Source: Ephemerocybe angulata (Eukaryota > Basidiomycota > Agaricomycetes > Agaricales > Psathyrellaceae). Taken from it: 64,000 bases of DNA. Below are positions 55,302 through 64,000 of the stretch, piece by piece. Each line of letters starts with the position of its first letter. The stretch's first letter is position 1. A program made the translations under genes and the position numbers. The stretch covers positions 372,001-436,000 of the forward strand of contig JAACJK010000171.1 of assembly GCA_013368325.1 (NCBI GenBank), in the 5' to 3' direction. Below the pieces are notes generated by a model. That model saw only the letters and a program-made list of their open reading frames with translations. It was not told the DNA's origin and made no database searches.

Positions 55302-57452
55302 CTATATCATGTCACCGTCTCTCAGGTGCTGTCGTAAGATCGATTCACGGACTCCAACAAGCAATACAGCCATGGCGTTGATATCCTTCCAGAACATTGG
55401 GTTTCAGCATGTAGGAGCAGGGATGTAAGGGAGAGAACGCACGATGGCTGATGTCTCATAGCACATGAAGGGCCGCAGCTGAGGCGAGTACTTCTTCTGT
55501 TGGAATGCGTGAGGATCGGGGTTGAGGAGAAAAGGTCAAGAAAGCATACATGGAACGTTCTGAACTTCTCTTTGAAGTCTAATACTTGTCAGGGTCTGGC
55601 ATTCCAGGGACACAGAAGACTAAACTCACATCTCGTTACCGCGACTTCGTCATTTGGAAGGTCGCCGTATGTCGGGACGTATTTCTTGACTTCGACACCA
55701 GCTGCCAATGTCGCCCTCAAAACGTCCATCTAGCAGAGCTGTTTAGATTAAGATTCAGCACGGTCCGCGACGACGTGCACACCTTGTTGAAGAAGAGGAT
55801 AAGGTTCGCCCTCGCTAGAAGTTTGCTGGAACAGATATCGCGCCAAAGCAGCAAGCTATCTTCCTGGATATAGTATTAGCGGGACATTCTGATACATCGG
55901 AACGACGCGTGGCTCACCAGACGATTCACTCTGACGGCTTCGTCAAGCGTCTGGTTGAAGGCGAGTGGGGCAAGGAACAAGATAGCATGCACTACGGAGT
56001 TGTCAGACAGGTCCTCCTGGCCCACTTCCATGCCTGAAACACCCACCATCGTCAAAGTACGACGTCCATGTTGCCCGTTGGCTTCGACTTCCGCCAACAT
56101 CGGTGATATAGACGTCGGAATTAGCGTCCACTCCTAGGGGTGTCGGAGTCAGTGTTCCAGAGTCGGGATAGATTTGTCTGAACGTACCTTTTTCGAGGAC
56201 CAGATGATGTTCCTCAACTCCCACTGTCCTCACCCGAGCACGCACGATATCCGCTGCAGAGGTAAATTCAGATGCGGGGTCCCTGAGAAGACAGAAAGGG
56301 TCTCACAGTCGCTTGGTACATAGTCCGGAGTCGCTATTCGTTCTATGTCGTTCATGAAACTAGGGACCCTCGTTAAGTTGAAGAGTACTTTTGAAATAAA
56401 CACACTCACAATCCAGGCATCTGTTCAAGATATACTTGGCGCTGGGTCAGGGCTTCCCGAACGGCAGGATCCTCCCAGAGATCAATAATCTCCTTCCTCG
56501 AGGCATACAGTACGCCTGTAGGATCGTTTTCCTGACTGAGGACGGACTTTGACCTTCTCCTGGAGGCAAAACTGTTGTCGAAGCTATCGGCGCTAGGCAT
56601 GGGCGCGTGGCAGTACCGTTTCTTGAGTTGGGTCTTCCATTCTGTCCCTCGAACACACACTTCGTGGCACGAATCCTTGCAGTCCGGCGATATTTGCTTC
56701 AAGATATTGCTCTCGATGAAGAAAAGAGGGGAAAGGGTGAGACGCAGTCGGCGTAGTCTGCGTGCAGGGCTATCCGTAGGGTCGGAAGGCTCGGAGGACT
56801 CAGTAGGGGTAACGAGGCGTTCATCGTGTGAATCCCGCTCGTGGCCTAGAGTCTGAAGGATTATCCGGAGGGACCTGGTGGCAGTATGAGACCTCCTGAG
56901 TCGATTTGATCGAAGATAAGGCATACGAGATAATATTGAGTTGGATAATCGTCTTCCACAGCTGTCTCTCACTCTCGAATTGCTTCGGAGAGAACGCTCG
57001 TTGGAAGTCTGTGAAACGAGGAGGCCATGCGTTAGACGCGAGCCGCAGTTTAGCCGCCCATAAACGTACTTTTGAGCACAGAACTCTACGGATGAAGGGA
57101 GGTCTGTCAGTTAACGACTCTTCACGGCTTAAGAATCTTCCTCACCTTCCCCGACTCAGATTGGCCTGCATTCCGTCGATCAGCGATGGCGGGGTTGGGA
57201 GCAAGGCGGTCGGTACACACCCAATAGCAGAATCTTGACACCCTTCCTCCTCTTCTCCAAGGCCTTTCTCGTTTCGTGGAGATTGGAGTCTATTTGCTTC
57301 GAAATCTTCTGCGCTTCTTGCAACTGTCGTATCCGCCGTTGCGCTTCCTCCTCTGTCTCGTTCGGGTGCGCGCCAGTCCACTGCTTCGTCAAGAACGGGT
57401 TAGGCGACGAGCTGACAAGCTTGCTGGACCCCTTCTCCCTGGTCTTCATCAT
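55302..57452 (-). CDS. Atypical heterotrimeric G-protein alpha subunit
   Basis: Fourteen exons sum to 480 aa in frame. The Ras-like core is intact. G1 is LLLGQSESGKS, split by introns before and after a 20-nt exon, followed by VLKNFQRAFSP. Switch I is RARVRTVGVEEHHLVLEKG, with the Arg that is the ADP-ribosylation/catalytic site. Switch II is YITDVGGSRSQRATW. G4 is LILFFNKMD, split by an intron between Lys and Met, and G5-like is CYETSAID instead of the usual TCATD. The end is LRQHLRDGDMI. The helical domain carries an insertion of about 100 residues, including an acidic Ser/Pro part and an Arg-rich run. In switch II the usual catalytic Gln after GG is Ser (GGSRS, normally GGQRS), so GTP hydrolysis is probably slow. 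The N-terminus lacks MG for myristoylation. It belongs to the large divergent basidiomycete G-alpha group; effectors are unknown. Confidence 0.9.
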
Positions 57453-59287
57453 CTTGAACGGAGGCGGTAAGGGGGAGACGGTGGAAGAAAGGTGGTTGTC
57501 AAGAGGGGGAAGCCAAAACCACGGTTATTTCAATGGCGTCGACATACCCTACCTCAGGCTGCCCTGAGTCTAAATGGATTTAAGGGCGTCTGATCTGTCC
57601 CGATTCTCCAGACGCAAGTACCGAAAGGCACCGCACGTTACATACCAACGTCGGCAAGGTACAGCCTTTCGGATTCCCATTGGATAAACTTCGTTGATGG
57701 GGCTCATCTCATATACCCATCCCACATGGCTCCTTAGGGGCACTTTGACATCTTTTGGTTGCCGTAGGTGAGCAGGAGACTGGAGTTCGGTGTGAAGAGT
57801 TACAAGAGAACTGCAGACTCGGAAGTAAGGGCCATGCCGGTAAAGTCGGTGAACAGACTTGTGGACCGGTTTCTAGACTCTGGACTACGTTGGTAACAAC
57901 TTGGGTTGATGTTGGGGGCGTTGTCCCGAACACTCGGTCGCCTGCATTGAATAGCTGGCGTCAACGTGTCCAGCGTCCAAGCCCGCATCTTCGATTCGGT
58001 CTCTGGAACATTAAGCTTTAAGCTAAATTAAACATGAAGCGGCGCCGCGTGCCCATTGTGCAGGCGACTTACCCCCAATGCACTTCCGCGTCGGCCCCGA
58101 TGGTCCACATTGGCGCCCAGTGGTTCTCTCCTCGCAACCTCAGCTTTGTGGAACCGGAGCCAGAAGAGCGCGATAAAAGACGTGAAAGGGTTATCCTGCA
58201 CATTATTGCTTGGATCACCGAGATTTAAATTGACGTGTTTGACCCGGGAGCGTCGGGCAGGAGTCGCAGAACAACTTCATGACAACTTCGCGATTTTCGT
58301 CCTCTTTTGTCGTGCATTAGATTTGATTCCGTCGGGGTTAGGAACGAAGAAAGGGTAAGCATGTATTTAGACCATTGAAATGTGGGAGAACGGTCAAGCG
58401 AGACTCACGGGGCCGCCGTGATATTCCAAATGAATGCGGAACGTTTCTTGAGGTGTAGGATCCGCAAACAACCGCAGGCGCGGCTGTAGGGAAACCTGTC
58501 GACCGGGAGGCCTTCACCAATTGCATAACACAACCAATTCATGGGGTCATTCTATTGAATATTTCGAGTCCTGTTGTCGATGAAAATTCGGCTCCCTTAA
58601 TCATACACATGCTAGCATTGGCAAGTGAGGGCAATGCCTTACCCATGCGACTGCCTTCGATAATAGCCTGAGAGCAATAGAGCAGACACACATGACAAGG
58701 CTCTCTCTCTCTCGTCAGTATTTGAAGTCTCGGACCGCCATCGGTACGGGAGGAAGATACGGACTGATATGGGTGGCCATTAGACGGTGACATGTCACAG
58801 GTAATTGGTTCACCCGTGGTCCACTCAGAATATGTGAGAAGGTGCTTTGACATGAAACCAACTCACAGAGAAGTGTCTGCAATCCAGCATTGTCGAATAG
58901 CGACGCCACAGTGCAAGACCGAATACGCCTCAACCGTGGGTTTAGTAGTAAAGTTCGAAAATGTCTATTGGTGGGCGCGAATTAACAAGGCAAAGAAGGT
59001 TACTAAAGTGACGTTATCAATGTCAAGAGTAGACACTGACATTCCTTTAATCTTTCCAGGTACAGGCCAACCTTCCGAAATTCTCTTGAGGGTTAGATTG
59101 GGCATTGAAGCATCCGACCATACGAGCAGGTATAAACATTAGAATCTTCGGCGACGCACTATGGACGCACTTCGGATGAGTGTAGCGGATGTGAATCGAA
59201 AACGCAGCGCCGGCCGGGTATGAAATTAGTGAGTAAGTAGATATATCCGCAAAGTCCATGAGATAGATACCAGCAAAAATGATAGTT
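57453..59287. other. Intergenic region between G-alpha and PMS1
   Basis: 1.8 kb. On the minus strand an open stretch at 58539-58853 (starting MSKHLLTYSEWTTGEP) and an overlapping one at 58715-58933 have normal composition, but no domain or splice logic was found. A CT microsatellite lies at 58702-58713. Confidence 0.35.
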
Positions 59288-62200
59288 CTAGTTCCCGAAA
59301 CCCGCCCAATCCACATCGCGAGCTCGTCGTCGGGGCAGCGGCGCGCCCATTGCCCTGATATCTGCAAGATGGCGCATAGTGGGCCTACCGTGAGGACAGT
59401 TCCAAGGTTGATCCATCGTTCCCATGTGTCGGACAACCTAGCACGCCGGCAAACGTAAGTTTACCAGGCCTCTGAGAAACGAGGGCGTATTACTTACCGT
59501 CAACATCTGCGAGTGGTTCAGTGGCATGCCAACCATGACACTCTTGCGACACGCCCTGGAGGCAAACATGGCCCGAGCTTTGGAGCAGCGTACCATCGTC
59601 CCGGACGAAGAGTCGCGTAATAGATGGATGAGTTCTTCAAGATCTATGCGGGTGCTTGGTTCAGCCGCTGCATGAGAGAAACGACACAGTATAGAGCTTG
59701 CCTTTCAAATCGAATACGGTATTTTTACTAACTGGCTGTGCGGTCAGTTGCAGCCGGCTTCCCCCATGGCCTTCTCCCGGGGACTCGGAGAGAACATTCA
59801 CTTCAAATCCGTTATCCTTGAGAACTTGTACGTTCTCACTGGCTACGAGTTCGTCAGCCGCCGTGAGTTCGAGCACACGGGGCCTATAATAGGTTTGTCA
59901 ATCCCCATCCACCACCTATGTGCACCATTACTCACCTCAACAGCTTCTGGGATTGGAGCTTCGTCGTCAGTTGCAACGTTTCGAAGTTGTATTTCTCATC
60001 GGCAGCGTGCTGGTCCACGATGAACAAGTCGTCCATCGACTTCGTTTTCACAAGCCCATGGTTTCGTTTCCTCCGCCGACAGACAATGAACCCTAAATTG
60101 AACTGGCCAATGACTTCCATCTCTGCAAAATCAACTTTGTCGATCACGCGAGAGAGGGCATCGACTGCTTTTGCATTATCCTTCGAATTGAGCACACTTG
60201 CATCGCTTGGAACCGCTGCAACTGGATCGGCAACCCTGGCGGCATTCAGTTCGAATGTGGATGCGAGACCAACAAGCTTCCCCCATGACTTTCCCACAGC
60301 GTCGATGTCGAAGCGCACGGAAAGCTCAGAGCTTCCATCCGAATTGCGGATGATTTCAGGGCGCGACAGAGCCGACTTGCTTAGATCTGAAGACAATGTT
60401 AATGTCGAATTGTGGGCCGAGCTAAGCACTGATGCTGGGTCTTCGTCGTCAGATTCCCCTTCCTCTGTATCCACCCTGGAGGCATCGAGAGAAGTATTCC
60501 GAGATAGATTGACTTGTCGGTCACCACCATCCTCCTCACCCTCCACCGCAGCGTCCGCCGGATTGGAATTGGGTGAGTCAGCGCTAGACAGCACTTCGAC
60601 ATCCTCACCCAGATTGTCTGAGTTCACACCAGGGTCCTCCTCATCCTCCTCTTCCGTCTCAGATTCCAGCTTCGCAGATGAAGCAATCTGGCTTCCCGGA
60701 AGAGCAAATGAATCAAGGCGCAATGTTGTCTGTTCTCGAGAAAGCTGTCTTCGTTTCGCAGGTCGCAGCTCAGAGCGTCTCAAGGCAGAGTGTTCCAGAG
60801 GAGGTTGAGCATCAATGTCGACAGCGGCGATATCGTCCTCGTCGTGTGTGATATTTCGTTTCCTAGCGCCCCGTGGTGCGATGGCGCTGTCGGCCTCCAC
60901 TGAGGAAACAGGTGGCGAGGCGGTGGGTACGAGCTCGACAGGCCTTGAAGCGGAGGGTGTAGTAGAGATGGAAGGTATGGGTTTAGGCTTCGTTATAGCC
61001 TGGCGGGCCCATTGAGATAAGGTTGTGTCGATAACCACGTCGTCATCATGTGGCGGCGATTCAACTTCTCTACGCGGTTGTGCAAGGTCGATATGCATCG
61101 CGTCTTGGTGGTCATTTGGCGGAGACGATGTGGAGACTTTCAAAGGAGAGCTGGATTCCGCCTCTTCATCAGGTATTGTCTGACGTTCAGAGCGGCGGCG
61201 TGCCGTGACGATGGGTGTGAGCAGGGATTGAGTCAGGGCTTGACTCTCCGTCGTTTCGAATGTGGATCTAGAGGGGGAGAAAGTGGATTCCAACGCTTCC
61301 TTGAGAGGATGTTAGAATGCTTTGAAAACGTGAAAACGGAAACCATTAACTACCTTCAGCGCCGATATCAGGTTGCCTTCGTTATGGACGAGGATTGTCC
61401 TCTTGTCTGGACTAACGTTGATGTCGCACGACGCTGAGTAAAAGCAACAGTTAGATGTGGTCACCCCAGTGTCCGGCACATGGTAAATTGAACTCACCAG
61501 TGGGGAGTATAAAGTCCGCGACAATGAGCGGCGCTTGGTTTGCATTGAAGGTTCGATAGACTTCGTTGAATGCCTTTTGAACCTTCGGTAGGTTACATGG
61601 TCGACCGTTAACATAGAAGAACTGGCGATCCATATTCGCCCTTCCGCAGCCAACCGCAAATTTTGAAACGAGACCCTTCACTTCTATCTCTGTCGCCTCT
61701 GGCAACTCCTGGTGCAGCCTACCCAGGTGAGTTAACCCCTGCCGCCCATAAATATAAACTCGCTGAGAAACTCACTCACAGTTGAAGCCTACGAGCAACA
61801 GACTTTTCGACATCTATATGGAATGAGATATTGAGATCAACAACATTATCCAATGCCTTCGATCCCCATAGCGCTGTGAGCGCCGCTCTTCGAGAAGACG
61901 TCCCTGGTGTCTGAAGTTGCACTGTCTTCTGCCTGCTCAACGGTCTAAGTACTAAGTCAAATCTCCCGGATGGCGCGACGTACCCTTTCTCGGAGAAATT
62001 GGAAGCTGACAGGCGCACGCCCGGCTCAGACGCGCAAGGCACGAGGGCATATGCGTAAAGCAAGCTTAGGGCTTTACTGAATTCGCGTTTCGCGTTCCGT
62101 TCGAACTCTTTCCGGCGCACCGGAAGGGGAGAGAAAAGGTTGCTTATACTAACAGTTGTCCCTGTCTATATTCGTTCAATAAATCTCTGGAGCGCAGAAA

Positions 62201-62694
62201 GGTAGCACTGACCTTCCGTGCCACGACGCTCCGCGACTCAACTTCGCCCGTTTTCCCTAATTCCAAGCATGTCCCTTTGGGCGCCGTGTTCTTGGTCGAA
62301 GTGGTCACTGTAACCTTTTCGCACAAAGCGCAAAGTGATGACAGCGCTTCCCCGCGGAATCCAAACGTCTCCACGACGGTCAAGTCTTCGTAGGTCTCAA
62401 GTTTTGACGTGTGGTGCTTCAGTCCAATGCTTTCAAAGTCTTCCTCCTGGATACCAGAGCCATTATCAATTACTTCGACGGATTTGAGACCGTGATTCTT
62501 GAACCGAATCTCTGTCGATGGTATGAGCCATAGTGAAGCGAAGCGGCAATTCACGTACCAATGTTTGTCGACCCAGCGTCAAGACTATTCTCAACGAGTT
62601 CTTTCACAGCTGTTTGAAGGTCGACAACAACCTGACCTGACGTGATGCGATGCACAGAGCTCTTGTCAATGGCCTTAATCTGACTCGAAGACAT
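59288..62694 (-). CDS. PMS1: DNA mismatch repair protein Pms1 (MutL-alpha endonuclease subunit)
   Basis: Pms1 pairs with Mlh1 and nicks the daughter strand in mismatch repair. Nine exons (62694-62559, 62511-62213, 62165-61780, 61718-61498, 61433-61354, 61299-59936, 59883-59702, 59643-59498, 59437-59288) give 987 aa. The GHKL ATPase motifs are complete: [10 protein letters not shown] (catalytic Glu, Mg-binding Asn), DNGSGI and [10 protein letters not shown], followed by [20 protein letters not shown]. The central linker (about 380-700) is acidic and Ser-rich. The C-terminal endonuclease shows [12 protein letters not shown] (the DQHA(X)2E(X)4E metal site), [12 protein letters not shown], and [11 protein letters not shown]. 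It ends soon after with [14 protein letters not shown]. It is head-to-head with MON2 across 377 bp. Intron 7 (59644-59701) uses a GC donor. Confidence 0.96.
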
Positions 62695-63071
62695 CGGTAT
62701 GTCGGAATTTGCTGGGTATCGCGTTTGACAAATTCCTTGCGGTTTCGCGCGCTTGAGTTGTCTGTGAGAGCAAGCAGTTCCGTTTCAATATCTAATAGTG
62801 TCTGAAGCTTGGTTAGTGGGTTGATTGGGAGTGAAAATGGAGGTCTAGTGAAGGGTATCATGAGCGTTCATGACAAACTCGACGCGTCCCGCGTCCCGAT
62901 TGAAAGCGCGTTTTAGAATTTGATGGTCCATCTCTTCTCATACGTTCATCATACAACAGCATCCTATCCTCATACTTGACTCTTTTCTCTGGGAAGACTA
63001 AGCCTTTGAATGAGGAATTCTCATCTGCGACACGAATTGTAAGCGAAGTTCGACCTGGCCCTGAAAACACC
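62695..63071. promoter_or_regulatory. Divergent promoter of PMS1 and MON2
   Basis: 377 bp between start codons. It holds no TATA box in good position. A short cgcgtcccgcgtcccg direct repeat lies near 62882-62897. Confidence 0.4.
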
Positions 63072-64000
63072 ATGAGTTCACTGGCTTTCCTTGTAACGGA
63101 GCTCCAGGTACGGTACTATAACCGGGCGTTAACTCAAACTCACATTTTCTGTAGTCCCTGGCTAGCGAAACACGGAGAAGGCACCCAGAAATCCGCGAGG
63201 TCCGAAGCCTGTAATGCTGTTGGATAGGAGCTCATATCACTGTTTAGGCAGCGGAGAAGTCGCTGGCCATCTTGAGGTCTTCTCCAGAGCAAGCTACAGC
63301 TAGCCTATCATCTGGTATGTATCGATCTCTCGTATAGCAAATTCACAAATAAACTAGGACCAGATGGACCGCAATCTGAAGACTTGCTCAAGCCAGTATT
63401 CATGGGCTGCGCAACGAAGAACGCGAAAGTGGTCGCGATATCACTCGGCTCACTACAGAGACTCATATCTCTCAAAGCCGTTCCACAATCCGCTGTGCCG
63501 CTCATTGTAAACACTATGAGCGATGCCATGTCGCAAGGCGTCGATATCCAGCTGCGGATCCTCCAAACCCTCGTATCCCTCATACCCAACTTCCCTGCGA
63601 TCCATGGAGAGCTGCTTGGCGATGTGAGTTGCAAGACTCTCTGACCTCGACTTTGCTCATCCTTTACAGGCCCTCCTCCTCTGCTTCAAACTACAAGAGT
63701 CCCGAATAGCTGTCGTGTCCTCGACTGCGGCTGCCACTCTCCGGCAACTCGTGATGTTCGTCGTTGACAAGATGGTATACGAAGACCAACTTCTCGAATC
63801 GGAAGACAAGCCTCCCTTCCCGATGTCCGAGGTTCGGTTACCGGATGGAACGACAAAACGACTCGGACCCTCCTCCACAGACGCATACTATGTATTCGAA
63901 GACCTGTGTCTTCTCGCCAACTCCGAGCGCCCACACTTCTTGAAACTCGAATCCCTGCACAAAACGTTTGCCCTGGAACTCGTGGAAAGCGTCCTGACGA
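63072..64000 (+). CDS. MON2: Mon2 homologue (Arf-GEF-like HEAT protein), 5' part, cut by window end
   Basis: Mon2 is a large Golgi/endosome scaffold related to BIG/Sec7 Arf-GEFs but lacking the Sec7 domain; it works with Dop1 and the flippase Neo1 in endosome-to-Golgi transport. The first exons read MSSLAFLVTELQ, SLASETRRRHPEIREAAEKSL, then PVFMGCATKNAKVVAISLGSLQRL and LQILQ-like LRILQTLVSLIPNFP, and ESRIAVVSSTAAATLRQLVMFVVDKM. This is the standard N-terminal (DCB-type) region of Mon2: a first helix followed by the segment in which each cargo of HEAT helices begins. Exons are separated by introns of about 50 nt. The frame stays open to base 64000, so most of the roughly 1600-residue protein lies outside. 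The ATG was chosen because it gives the normal short N-terminus. Confidence 0.88.

Noticed and set aside
1..64000. CRISPR arrays, rRNA genes or prokaryotic operons
   Set aside because: No regularly spaced repeats or rRNA sequence were seen, and gene structure is fully eukaryotic.

Overview
The window looks like nuclear DNA of a filamentous basidiomycete, most likely an agaricomycete mushroom. Genes are interrupted by many short introns, mostly 46-60 nt. It also holds families typical of that group: a dye-decolorizing peroxidase, a methanol-oxidase-type alcohol oxidase, a DUF6593 protein, small ricin-B-like lectins and a divergent G-alpha subunit. I reconstructed exon structures by hand. For most genes the summed exon lengths give an uninterrupted frame, and several match the family length exactly (Dib1 142 aa, cyclophilin H 176 aa).

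Layout. 0-3 kb: inositol phosphorylceramide synthase (possibly cut at the left edge) and the Smc5/6 subunit Nse3. 3.9-8.5 kb: a hexose transporter and a tandem pair of 2OG-Fe(II) oxygenases. 10.5-18.7 kb: DyP peroxidase, the U5 snRNP protein Dib1, and a large FYVE-less Fab1/PIKfyve lipid kinase. 19-25 kb: a secreted small protein, a divergent cyclin and an F-box/LRR-like protein. 26-37.8 kb: alcohol oxidase, cyclophilin H, and two related beta-trefoil lectins flanking a xylulokinase with a low-complexity insert. 38.5-46.3 kb: a DUF6593 protein, an Anr2-like DENN protein, prefoldin subunit 5 and three tRNA-Val genes. 47-52.6 kb: a nucleotidyltransferase-like protein with a long disordered tail and an AIF/FSP1-like oxidoreductase. 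55-64 kb: an atypical G-alpha, PMS1, and the start of MON2.

Most genes are unrelated housekeeping functions, and no operon-like or cluster logic is apparent. A decay-related thread is plausible: the alcohol oxidase makes H2O2, the DyP peroxidase uses it, and the sugar transporter and xylulokinase handle released sugars. The genes are not adjacent, so this is inference.

The most unusual signals are structural. Five introns appear to use GC instead of GT at the 5' splice site. There are micro-exons of 8-20 nt, an atypical G-alpha, a candidate 0.9-kb inverted-repeat element at 53 kb, and a cluster of valine tRNAs. I found no convincing previously undescribed multi-gene system.
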